Shown: piece after piece, positions 52,804 to 60,971 of the stretch | How the letters are laid out: every line of letters starts with the position of its first letter | How positions within the stretch are numbered: position 1 is the first letter of the stretch | Assembly: GCA_002898315.1 (NCBI GenBank) | Contig: BEHV01000004.1 | Span: 78,383 to 142,382, forward strand | Reading direction: 5' to 3' | Source of the DNA: a bacterium HR19 | GTDB taxonomy: Bacteria; Calescibacteriota; Calescibacteriia; Calescibacteriales; Calescibacteriaceae | DNA: 64,000 nucleotides | Made by a program: the position numbers and the translations under genes | Notes under the pieces: model-generated | What the model saw: the letters and a program-made list of their open reading frames with translations, nothing else | Database searches by the model: none | What the model was told of the DNA's origin: nothing

Positions 52804-53300
52804 CAGAAATCTTTTGTTTTCCTATCAACATCAAAAACAGAATTTGAAAAGCTCATAACACATAGGGGGTTATTGCAATGCAAAAGCCCAAAAACGTGAC
52901 CTATCTCATGGGTAATTTCTTTTTCAATCCTTGAAAAGTATAAAACTTCATCTTGCGGGAATCCGTAAAATACAGGGTCAAGGCGCAAAAGAGAAACAAG
53001 AGCTAAAAGAGATGTAGGAGAAGCTAAACCGAAAACAAAGTTCAAATCCCCAAAGTAAATATCTTCTTTCGTTATCCCAAGAGCTACTTCACTTTTTTTG
53101 AGTTGTGATAGATAAGATAAAATTAGACCAGCGTTGAACTGCTTTCTTGAAGGAGAGAATGCATTAGATGGTATTTTCAGATAACCTCTTTCAAAAATAG
53201 AAAATCCAAGGTTTTCTAATAGGTTCAAAACGAAATCTTTCTCTCTTACGAAGTTTTTCTCGGTAGAAAAGAGGAAGAAAAGATCAACTGCTCTTGACAT
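52764..53300 (-). CDS. amzA: Archaemetzincin family zinc metalloprotease
   Basis: 178 residues. The metzincin zinc motif H-E-x2-H-x5-H is HEIGHVFGLLH at 131-141, followed by Cys142-x4-Cys147-x-Met149 and then Cys166-x2-Cys169, the extra zinc site typical of archaemetzincins. Such proteins occur in archaea and vertebrates and in few bacteria. No signal peptide, so it is cytoplasmic. The natural substrate is unknown. Overlaps the convergent UbiA-like gene by 40 nt. Confidence 0.9.
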   Translation of the reverse strand: MSRAVDLFFLFSTEKNFVREKDFVLNLLENLGFSIFERGYLKIPSNAFSPSRKQFNAGLILSYLSQLKKSEVALGITKEDIYFGDLNFVFGLASPTSLLALVSLLRLDPVFYGFPQDEVLYFSRIEKEITHEIGHVFGLLHCNNPLCVMSFSNSVFDVDRKTKDFCQTCLKNFRKKSV

Positions 53301-53346
53301 ATTAAGATTAATTTTAATGAGGTTGATCTTTTTGCTCTTTCTGGTG

Positions 53347-54190
53347 TTAAATTTCAGAGAATTCAGCTCTTTTCTTCACGAGCCGTCCGTTTTGATAATC
53401 TTCAATAGCTTGAATTATTTCTTCTTTTGTGTTCATAACAAACGGTCCCCATCTCGCAACTGGCTCACGCAAAGGTTCAGCACTTGCCAAAAGAAGATGC
53501 GAATCAGAATGAGCAAATATCCAGAGATAATTTCCCGAAAAAACCACAATATGTCCATCAGATACCTTGACCTTATCTGGAATAAACTCTATCAGACCTT
53601 CTGAAACAACTACGAATGAGTTATTTTCTGCTGGGAGCGATAACTTCAGCTCGGCACCTTCCTTAATCTCAATATGTTTATATATAACCTTGTAGTATCC
53701 ATGCTCTTCCATCGGCTCACCAACAAGATTTATTATTTTCAATCCTTTAAGTCCATCTTCAAGTTCAACAGAGGACTTGAAATTGAAGTAAAAAGGGTCT
53801 GACATTTTGAACTTTTTAGGAGAGTTAAGCCATAGCTGATAACCCCACAAAAAACCTTCCTTCATAGCAGGCATCTCAGAATGTACAACCCCGCTTCCAG
53901 CGTTCATCCATTGGAGAGAATTAGAAGAAAGCATGAGAACCTGTGCTATCTTTATGTTCAAAGGTTCCGGAAATCATATATGTGAGGGTTTGAAAACCTC
54001 TGTGAGGATGAGGTGGGAAGCCAGCGGACCAATCCCTCTCATCTCTGCTTTTGAACTCGTCTAAAAGCAAAAATGGGTCAAGGTAGTTCAGTATATGGGT
54101 TCCGATGTACCTTTTTAGCTTTACTCCTGCTCCATCTACAACTTCAATTCCGGGAAGGATGAGTTTTATCTTCACAAATTCAAGCATCAT
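53347..54190 (-). pseudogene. Pirin-family protein, frameshifted
   Basis: Two adjoining frames make one pirin. The first (54190-53921) has [27 protein letters not shown], the metal-binding start of the cupin; it ends a few codons later at TAA. The second frame (from about 53961 to 53347) carries QWMNAGSGVVHSEMP, the rest of the cupin, and ends in EPVARWGPFVMNTKEEI. Normally about a dozen residues join the HKDS and QWM parts; here fewer, in shifted frames near 53945-53955, so a small deletion or shift has occurred. Pirins are Fe-dependent quercetinase-like or regulatory cupins. Whether this is true decay or an assembly error is open. Confidence 0.8.
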
Positions 54191-54338
54191 AAATAAAAAC
54201 TAATTCTTTTTGAGCAACCTATCTGTTAGATATATCACACAAAAATAAAAATTTTTAATTTAATAAGTTTAAGAATTCCTTTCAACCCTCATTTGATTTG
54301 AGTTAAAGAAGACAAGTCTTTTGGACCGAAAAACGCAC

Positions 54339-54977
54339 CTATCTTTTATTTTTCTCAATTTTGATTAGCTTTAGTTTTTTTGGTTCCTCTGCGGTCATCA
54401 CTTCTCCTGAAACCTTGAATAGAATTAACCCTTTTCTTTTTGCGTATTTTTCTACTCCCTCACCAAAGCTTATTCCTGCTATCGCTCCGCAAAGGGTATA
54501 ACCCGGAAAATCCTCTCCCATAAAATACTCAAAGTTCTTCATGTCTTCTAAAAGGTCATCTACATCTCGGGATTTCGCATACGTTTTTGCAGATACAAGA
54601 AGAATAAATTTTTTGTCACGGGATACAACCAGAGTATCGTATTCAGCGTTCTTACCATTCTTTGAGACCTTGGTACGGGGGTGAACTCTAACATCTGAAA
54701 ACCCCTTTTTTCTCATGAACTCTTCGGCAGACGGGGAGACCATTCCTTCAACGAACCTTCCCCAGCTATCTGTGATTTTATTTACTTTCTCATCACTTTT
54801 TCTCAGCTGCTCGTCTGTTTTTCTCAATTGTTCATCTGTTTTTTTCTGCGATTCCCGCAGTTCTCTTATCTGCTCGGTTGTTTCCTTCTGAAATTCTCGC
54901 AGTTGCCTTATTTCAACAGCAATTTTTTCCACCAACCTCTCAACTCTTGATAACCTGTCATTTTTTCTTGAAGGCAT
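54339..54977 (-). CDS. Coiled-coil DUF3782-like protein with PD-(D/E)xK-type fold
   Basis: 212 residues. Residues 15-75 form a coiled coil with repeats of KTDEQLRK type (TDEQLRKTDEQLRKSDEK). The C-terminal domain has the order helix, AEYDTLVVSRDKKFILLVSAKTY, as in archaeal Holliday-junction-like nuclease domains, but the usual Glu-x-Lys is Ser-Ala-Lys, so catalysis is doubtful. Similar proteins are frequent in thermophiles and cyanobacteria with no known role. A TAAAAT box is 6 nt before the ATG. Confidence 0.7.
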   Translation of the reverse strand: MPSRKNDRLSRVERLVEKIAVEIRQLREFQKETTEQIRELRESQKKTDEQLRKTDEQLRKSDEKVNKITDSWGRFVEGMVSPSAEEFMRKKGFSDVRVHPRTKVSKNGKNAEYDTLVVSRDKKFILLVSAKTYAKSRDVDDLLEDMKNFEYFMGEDFPGYTLCGAIAGISFGEGVEKYAKRKGLILFKVSGEVMTAEEPKKLKLIKIEKNKR

Positions 54978-54983
54978 AGAGTA

Positions 54984-54993
54984 ATTTTAATCT
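54984..54993. promoter_or_regulatory. Overlapping divergent TAnnnT boxes
   Basis: On the minus strand TAAAAT (54989-54984) stands 6 nt before the ATG at 54977; on the plus strand TAATCT (54988-54993) stands 6 nt before an ATG at 55000. The two boxes overlap, a compact bidirectional arrangement. Confidence 0.35.
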
Positions 54994-54999
54994 TTTGCA

Positions 55000-55163
55000 A
55001 TGATAGAATACAAAAACTTGGCTTTATTGTATTAGCTTGGGCGATAGCAATTGCAGTTTCACAGATAGTTTTTGGATTTTTGAAATTTTATGTTCAAAGC
55101 GTACTACTGAGAAAAAATTATAGTGTTAGTGGAGGCGTGAGACAGTTCCTCTCAAAGAGTTGA
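55000..55163 (+). pseudogene. Possible small one-helix membrane protein gene with a frameshift
   Basis: The ATG at 55000 opens a frame of only 11 codons (MIEYKNLALLY). A frame that has no start of its own reads IQKLGFIVLAWAIAIAVSQ and IVFGFLKFYVQSVLLRK to a TGA at 55161-55163, a plausible membrane helix. One extra A after position 55007 would join them as MIEIQKLGF. The last 38 nt lie opposite the end of pntB. It may be a real small gene with a sequencing indel, a broken gene, or chance. Confidence 0.3.
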
Positions 55164-56520
55164 GAACCTCCTGCAACCCCTGCTTAGCATCAGAAAAAAG
55201 CATAAGAGTGTTCTCCTTTATAAATAGCGGGTTTGGAACTCCGGCAAATCCCGGAGCTAAACTTCTTTTTATCACGACAACGGTTTTAGCTCTATCTACA
55301 TCTAAAATAGGCATACCGGCAATTGGGCTATTTTTATCTTCACGAGCAAGAGGATTAACGACATCATTTGCACCAACGACAATTGCAACATCTGCCTCAG
55401 GAAAAAGGTTATTAGATGGCTCAAGCTCAAGAAGATCATCGTAAGGGATTCCGGCTTCGGCAAGCAGAACATTCATATGCCCTGGCATTCTTCCGGCAAC
55501 AGGATGGATAGCAAACTTAACATCTACACCTTTTGATTTGAGATATTTTGCGAGCTCTCCCAAAACATGCTGAGCTTGTGATACCGCAAGACCGTATCCC
55601 GGAACTATCATAACAAGTCGGGCGTTTTCAAGCAGATATGCGACTTCTTCGGGAGTCGTGGACTTTATCTTTCCTGCGTAAAATTCATCTTGCTTTTGTT
55701 TCAGCTCTTCTGATATTGCACCAAAGGCACCAAAAAGAACATTGCCAAATGACCTGTTCATAGCTCTGCTCATCAAAATCGCAAGAATAAATCCTGAACC
55801 ACCATCAAGAGCACCCGCTATGATAAGGATGTTATTTTCAAGGACAAAACCAGTAGCTGACGCAGCAAGTCCAGCATAAGAGTTGAGAAGACAAATGACA
55901 ACAGGCATATCTGCACCACCAATAGGGAGAACTATAAGAATCCCAACGAGAAAACAGAGAAGAACCATAGCATAGAAAAGATGAGAAGCAGATGGGTTGA
56001 AGATAAGGTATATCCATATAAACAAAGTTGTGAAAAACAGGAGGATGTTTGATTGGTTCTGGAAGCGATATGTTATAGGTCTTGAGGGTATGAGTTCTGC
56101 AAGCTTTCCGAAAGCCATAAGACTTCCGGTGAAAGTTATTGAGCCGAAGAGGACTTCAAAACCTATTGCGGCAATCTTGACATTTCCCATCTCAGCTCCG
56201 TGCCTGTAATACTCAGATATACCGACAAGCGAAGCGGCAAGACCTCCGAAAGAGTGAGAGAGAGCGATTCGCTCGGGCATACGAGTCATGGGCATAAAAA
56301 TAGCAATAAGCAATCCAATCGTACCACCGATTATAAATCCGATAATTATCCATTCATAGCTTACGATTTCTTTTCTGAGGAGAGTTCCAACAACTGCAAG
56401 GACCATTCCTGCTGCTGCGATGAAATTTCCCTGTCTCGCAGTGCGCGGGTCTGTCATCCCTTTTATTCCGAGAATGAAAAAAACAGCAGATAGAAAGTAA
56501 ATAAAGTTCAGCCAGTTCAT
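55126..56520 (-). CDS. pntB: NAD(P) transhydrogenase subunit beta
   Basis: Membrane and NADP(H)-binding subunit of the proton-translocating transhydrogenase. 464 residues: about nine N-terminal helices (to residue 260), then a Rossmann domain with VMIVPGYGLAVSQAQH and GRMPGHMNVLLAEAGIPYDDL, ADVAIVVGANDVVNP and KRSLAPGFAGVPNPLF. The ATG at 56520 is chosen over one at 56538 because the SD (GGAGGTGG) falls between them. Coupled in an operon with pntAB, 22 nt upstream. Confidence 0.96.
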   Translation of the reverse strand: MNWLNFIYFLSAVFFILGIKGMTDPRTARQGNFIAAAGMVLAVVGTLLRKEIVSYEWIIIGFIIGGTIGLLIAIFMPMTRMPERIALSHSFGGLAASLVGISEYYRHGAEMGNVKIAAIGFEVLFGSITFTGSLMAFGKLAELIPSRPITYRFQNQSNILLFFTTLFIWIYLIFNPSASHLFYAMVLLCFLVGILIVLPIGGADMPVVICLLNSYAGLAASATGFVLENNILIIAGALDGGSGFILAILMSRAMNRSFGNVLFGAFGAISEELKQKQDEFYAGKIKSTTPEEVAYLLENARLVMIVPGYGLAVSQAQHVLGELAKYLKSKGVDVKFAIHPVAGRMPGHMNVLLAEAGIPYDDLLELEPSNNLFPEADVAIVVGANDVVNPLAREDKNSPIAGMPILDVDRAKTVVVIKRSLAPGFAGVPNPLFIKENTLMLFSDAKQGLQEVLNSLRGTVSRLH

Positions 56521-56542
56521 AAATGGCTCCACCTCCATCTTT

Positions 56543-56845
56543 TTATCTAATACCTCTTCCTCTGAACATCCTCAGCATACGCTCTGTTATGGCATACCCT
56601 CCAAAGAGGTTTATAGATGCGGCAATAACTGCTATAAAACCTAATGCGGTTGTGAATTTATCGTGTTTCATTCCCGCAACTAAGATCGCTCCAACGACAG
56701 AAATAGATGATATAGCATTAGTAAGGGACATAAGAGGAGTATGGAGAAGTGGAGGAACTCTTGTTATAAGATGATAGCCCAAAAATGCCGAAAGAGTAAA
56801 AATATACAAGCCCACCATAATATTGCCAATAGGAAGATTTTCCAT
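56543..56845 (-). CDS. pntAB: NAD(P) transhydrogenase alpha subunit, membrane part
   Basis: Small membrane chain (100 residues, three to four helices) of a split alpha subunit. LTNAISSISVVGAILVAG and the end GGYAITERMLRMF match PntA's C-terminal domain. In organisms with three-gene transhydrogenases the NAD(H)-binding chain (PntAA) lies just upstream; here the next gene upstream is slipin, so the NAD-binding part must be elsewhere. A good SD (AAAGGAGGGAAAA) precedes the ATG. Confidence 0.92.
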   Translation of the reverse strand: MENLPIGNIMVGLYIFTLSAFLGYHLITRVPPLLHTPLMSLTNAISSISVVGAILVAGMKHDKFTTALGFIAVIAASINLFGGYAITERMLRMFRGRGIR

Positions 56846-56950
56846 GAGTTTTCCCTCCTTTGAAGAAAATAAGGTTAAGATTTAGTTTAAATATCAGCGA
56901 TTCCGAAAAGATAAATTCAAAAATTTCAAATCGTGAGATTTATCAAAAAA

Positions 56951-57751
56951 TCAAGTTTTAGAAGATTGAGAAGATTGAGCAGTAGAAGATGAAGTATCTT
57001 TTTTTGGCAATTCAAGGAATCTGAGGAGCTCTATTGGGAGAGGTAGGATAAGGGTAGCGGTTTTTTCTGTGGCGAGTTCAGATACGGTCTGCAAGAACCT
57101 GAGCTGAACGGTTATAGGATTTTGTGCGAGCATATCAGCAGCTTCTTTTAATTTTTGAGCAGCTTGAAATTCTGCTTCGGCGAGGGTTATTTTAGCTCTT
57201 CTTTCTCTTTCAGCTTCTGCTTGCCTTGCCATAGCTCTCTGCATCTCCTGCGGAAGGTCTATATGTTTCACTTCAACCGCTGAAATTTTTATTCCCCATG
57301 GCTCGGTCATTCGGTCAAGTATAGATTGAACTTTCATGTTGATTTTTTCTCTGTGTGCTAAAATCTCGTCAAGTTCTGCTTCTCCACATACGGACCTCAG
57401 AGTGGTTTGTGCAAGCTGGCTTGTAGCGTATATGTAATTTTCAATAGAAACTATGGCTTTGGCTGGGTCCACAACTCTGAAATACACAACAGCATTTATC
57501 TTGACCGAGACATTGTCTTTGGTTATGACATCTTGCGCAGGAATATCCATAGTTATTATACGAAGTGATACCTTGACAAGTCTATCTATTATTGGTATTA
57601 TGAATACAAGTCCGGGTCCTTTGACACCCACAAGCCGTCCCAACCTGAAAACAACTCCTCTTTCGTATTCTTGCAGTATCTTTATTGCAGAAGACAGAAT
57701 GAATATTGCTATTATTACTATTGGCAGCCAGAAAGATAGGTTTTGAAACAT
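56951..57751 (-). CDS. Slipin/stomatin-like SPFH protein
   Basis: 266 residues: one N-terminal membrane helix (about 6-26), then the SPFH/Band 7 domain with [22 protein letters not shown] and [20 protein letters not shown], followed by a helical region (about 170-235) rich in Ala, Glu and Arg, and a Ser-rich tail. It forms membrane microdomain oligomers. Classical slipins pair with a membrane protease NfeD, not present. It starts 9 nt after tRNA-Lys, so the mRNA may begin at the tRNA's processed 3' end; there is no SD. Confidence 0.9.
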   Translation of the reverse strand: MFQNLSFWLPIVIIAIFILSSAIKILQEYERGVVFRLGRLVGVKGPGLVFIIPIIDRLVKVSLRIITMDIPAQDVITKDNVSVKINAVVYFRVVDPAKAIVSIENYIYATSQLAQTTLRSVCGEAELDEILAHREKINMKVQSILDRMTEPWGIKISAVEVKHIDLPQEMQRAMARQAEAERERRAKITLAEAEFQAAQKLKEAADMLAQNPITVQLRFLQTVSELATEKTATLILPLPIELLRFLELPKKDTSSSTAQSSQSSKT

Positions 57752-57760
57752 TTTTGAGAG

Positions 57761-57833
57761 TAGGCCGTGCGGGATTCGAACCCGCGACCCCTGGCTTAAA
57801 AGGCCAGTGCTCTTCCGCCTGAGCTAACGGCCT
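57761..57833 (-). tRNA. tRNA-Lys (anticodon TTT)
   Basis: Cloverleaf: acceptor AGGCCGT/ACGGCCT, D stem GCTC/GAGC, anticodon stem CTGGC/GCCAG with loop CTTTTAA (anticodon TTT, reads AAA/AAG), T arm GCGGG/CCCGC with TTCGAAT. Discriminator A at 57761; CCA not encoded. Immediately upstream of the slipin gene on the same strand. Confidence 0.95.
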
Positions 57834-57913
57834 AACTATTCCAAACAAATTTTTATCCCATCAGAAAGCAAATCTGAAATTTTCAGGAAAAAAGTCAAAA
57901 AATTCATTCAGAA

Positions 57914-58867
57914 TCAGGATTGAGCTTCTTTCAGGACATCCTGCATAACTTCCATCATATTCTCCTTTGGAGGTGCTTCTGCAAGCATTGACCTTACGAC
58001 CGAATCAAGCTCTTCTGGGTTCCAGTACTCTTTTTTGTCTTTTTTGCGTTTTGAAACAGACCTCCAACCACCCATAAGCCAAATCATGTTTCCAACTATT
58101 CTGAAAACCTGACCGGTAATTCCAGCCGACTTATCTGATGCAAGATAGACAACAAGTGGAGCAATTGATTTTGGATTGAGGACATCAAAAGGAGCATTAG
58201 CAACCGATTCAAATATAGCAGCAAGCTGAGGGGTCGCATCTGTTGTAAGGCGTGTTCTCGCAACGGGAGCTATCGCGTTAACGGTGACTCCGTACTTTGC
58301 CATCTCTTCTGCAACTATTATAGTAAAAGCAGCTATTCCAGCTTTTGCCGCTCCGTAGTTTGACTGCCCTATATTACCCAAAAGACCCGCATCTGATGTT
58401 GTGTTTATTATTCTGCCTGAAACAGGTTTTCCGGCTTTTGCTTGATTCCTCCACCAAACACACGCATGATGTGTGCAGTTAAAAGTCCCTTTGAGGTGGA
58501 CAGAAATAACTTTATCCCAGTCCTCCTCGGTCATGTTGAAAATCATTTTATCTCTGAGAATTCCCGCGTTATTGACGAGTATATCAATTTTACCGAATTT
58601 ATCTATTGCGGTTTGAATTATTCTCCTTGCACCTTCAAAGTCATCAACGAAGTCATAGTTTGCAACTGCTTCTCCTCCGAGTTTTTTAATCTCTTCAACA
58701 ACCTCATCTGCTACTTTCGTCTCTTTTCCCTCTCCCGAGTAGCTGACTCCCGGGTCGTTGACAACAACTTTTGCACCGTGGAGAGCAAAAGCGATAGCTT
58801 CTTCTCTGCCTATTCCTCTACCAGCTCCTGTGATCACTGCAACTTTCCCTTCAAGAAGTTTTGCCAT
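57914..58867 (-). CDS. SDR-family (R)-3-hydroxyacyl-CoA dehydrogenase-like protein
   Basis: 317 residues. Classical SDR motifs: VAVITGAGRGIGREEA (Rossmann), ILVNNAGILRD, Ser in NTTSDAGLLGNIGQS, Tyr and Lys in YGAAK. The NDPGVSYSGEGKETKVADEVVEEI insertion and the order resemble the dehydrogenase of peroxisomal multifunctional enzyme 2, which oxidises (3R)-hydroxyacyl-CoA. A 40-residue C-terminal tail (from about 275) is typical of that type in bacteria. SD AAAGGAGGTAA precedes the ATG. The gene is single. Confidence 0.85.
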   Translation of the reverse strand: MAKLLEGKVAVITGAGRGIGREEAIAFALHGAKVVVNDPGVSYSGEGKETKVADEVVEEIKKLGGEAVANYDFVDDFEGARRIIQTAIDKFGKIDILVNNAGILRDKMIFNMTEEDWDKVISVHLKGTFNCTHHACVWWRNQAKAGKPVSGRIINTTSDAGLLGNIGQSNYGAAKAGIAAFTIIVAEEMAKYGVTVNAIAPVARTRLTTDATPQLAAIFESVANAPFDVLNPKSIAPLVVYLASDKSAGITGQVFRIVGNMIWLMGGWRSVSKRKKDKKEYWNPEELDSVVRSMLAEAPPKENMMEVMQDVLKEAQS

Positions 58868-59017
58868 TTCTCTTACCTCCTTTGTTATTTATGAGATTTC
58901 TTCACTATATATTTTTCCTGTTATAGCTCAAAAAAATTTTTTTCCACTTTTTTCTGATTTTTTATTTTATTTTTTCATCTCCGATTTTCTGCTTTGCGAA
59001 GAATGTTGTTAAATATA

Positions 59018-60066
59018 ATGCTTTACCAAGACCGCAAACTTTCAATCAAATTTTTCCCTCCATCAATACTACAAGATGCAAAGAAATTTGATATAGCGGT
59101 AGCATATATTAATTCAGGGGGACTGAACGAAATATATGAGGAAATTGGCAAAGCTCTTGAAAGCGGAGCCAAAATAAGACTACTAACCCAAATACGAGAT
59201 GCTTTCAACGACCCGAAAACCCTGAGAAAACTGCTTGATTTACAGCATAAAAGCAACGGAAAATTTGAGATAAGAATATCTACACTTCGTCATTTTCACC
59301 CGAAGATGTATCTTTTTGAAGGTGAGAAAGAGAAAATCGCATTTATCGGTTCATCTAATTTTACAGGGGAGGGATTAACAGAACATGCAGAGATGAACCT
59401 CAAATTAAGAGGAGAAGAAAGAATATTTACGAAACTCAAAAACTTATTGAAGAGTATTGGAGAGATTCGGTAGAACTTGACAAATCACTTCTTACTAAAT
59501 ACACAAAACTATATCAACTCAAAAACCGCAAGATGAAAAATGATAAACAGCTTAACGCTCTCGCAAGAGAAATATCAAAGATGATAAGGAAAAGAACTTC
59601 GGATAGAAGACAAGGGACAAGAGTTCAAGGACGAAAAACCGCTTCTTCTACTCGTAAAGCATATATAACATATGTTAATTTCTTCCTTTCCAAAAGAACT
59701 ACAAAACTCATTGAATCAAAATATAGATGGAAGGATTTTTTGGCCCAGGTGAAAAGAAGTGGTTTGATAAATACAAAAAAAGGAGATATTTTATTTTTGG
59801 CGGATTATTAGAGCTGATAAACCAAATTATCTTGAAGTCCACGAAGTTGGAGATAAAAGAGAGATAAATACACCTGAGGGACGATATTTTGTTGAACTCA
59901 GACCTTACCCGGGAGCGAAAAATCTAAAAAAATAACTAAAAACCTCATTCAAAAGTTAAAAGAGTATGGCATTATTCCCAAGACGAAAAAGAGCTTGATA
60001 ATTGATAAAGAACTAAAAGAAAAAGAAGTAGCCCTGCTTCTCAAAATATTGAAAGGGCAATCGTAG
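59018..60066 (+). pseudogene. PLD-superfamily protein gene broken by several frameshifts
   Basis: Frame 2 from 59018 reads a PLD-like N-terminal domain, LSIKFFPPSILQDAKKFDI to HFHPKMYLFEGEKEKIAFIGSSNFTGEGL, with an HxK...S/N-type motif. At about 59410-59430 the sense shifts into frame 1 (ETQKLIEEYWRDSVELDKSLL, AREISKMIRK). Near 59590 it shifts back to frame 2 (KELRIEDKGQEFKDEKPLLLLVKHI), then stops. Further pieces in other frames follow: GFFGPGEKKWFDKYKK near 59740, FYFWRIIRADKPNYLEVH near 59795, and NLIQKLKEYGIIPK to a stop at 60066. Most breaks sit in A-runs. One protein of about 350 residues would be restored. Function perhaps nuclease- or helicase-associated. Confidence 0.75.
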
Positions 60067-60108
60067 CTTAACTAATAAGTATCTTTCACTCCGTCTCAGC
60101 CAAAGATA

Positions 60109-60903
60109 TTACTTGGGATTTTCAGAAGATTTACCTGAACCTCTCACAAAGTACAGTAAACCTATTCCCATTCCTCCCTGATTCCAGTTTTCAACTATTT
60201 CCTCGTAGTAATTGTACTGTTCTTTGATTTCCTTCCAAAATTTTGGAACTCCTCCGACTCGTCCTTATGGACCGGGGACTATGTCGTGAAAGACGATTAT
60301 TCCACCTTCTGCGACCAATTCGCTGTACATCTCAAAATCCCTTTTCACCCCTTCATACGAATGATCTCCATCTATAAAGAGCAAATCAATTTTTCTCCCG
60401 TTTAAGATAGATTTGACTTTTTCAAGAGTTTCTTTTCTATGTGAATCCATTATGAGAGGGTAGATTTTTTGTTTTGGCAAAGCGAAATATTTGTATAAAA
60501 ATTTTCTCCATTCAGAGTATCCACCGCCGAACTTGCCACCGGGTAAATCTATGGTTACTATTGTTGCATCTTCGGAAGCAGTGCGAGATATAAGGAATAA
60601 AGTACCGCCTCTGGCAGTCCCTATTTCTAAAACCGCTCCGGGTTTAATTTTTGATATAATCTGTAAGAAATTTAAAATCTCCCTTCTGCTTTGGAAAGGA
60701 GCGATTATTCCGCAAATTCCATCAAAAGCAAAATCAACAAGCTCATTTAAGTTATTTGCTCTGAAAAGTTTGATTTTGAGTAATGCGTACGGTAGTAAAA
60801 GTCCTGTTCTTTCCCCCACATAGACAAAAAATTTTTTGAAAAACACTTTTATGCCGCCATTTTTTAAGATTTCAATTCCCCTACTCAATATATTATTTTG
60901 CAT
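60109..60903 (-). pseudogene. CmcI-like class I methyltransferase with an internal TAA
   Basis: The frame from 60903 gives 212 residues: NLNELVDF and GICGIIAPFQSRREI, SAM motif VLEIGTARGGTLFLIS, DLLFIDGDHSYEGVKRDFEM and VAEGGIIVFHDIVPGP, then TAA (60265-60267). The same frame continues past it with GRVGGVPKFWKEIKEQYN, WNQGGMGIGLLYF, to a TAA at 60109. In this family the segment after HDIVPGP commonly carries an acidic residue followed by VGGVP, so TAA is probably a mutated GAA. Loss of the last 50 residues would likely weaken the enzyme. It may otherwise act on surface glycans. Confidence 0.75.
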
Positions 60904-60971
60904 ACTCTACCCTCTCCGATTTATATTGTAGGAAAAACTCACTTGAACAAGAATTTGTCGGGATTATCTTT

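Noticed and set aside
54790-54920. Short direct repeats, possible CRISPR-like units
   Set aside because: They encode coiled-coil TDEQLRK repeats in frame and have no spacers.
58868-59017. Gene in the 150-nt gap before the PLD remnant
   Set aside because: T-rich, no frame with a start; holds the SDR SD and a TAAATA box only.
60265-60267. Recoding of TAA as sense
   Set aside because: TAA ends many intact genes here, so a single nonsense change is simpler.
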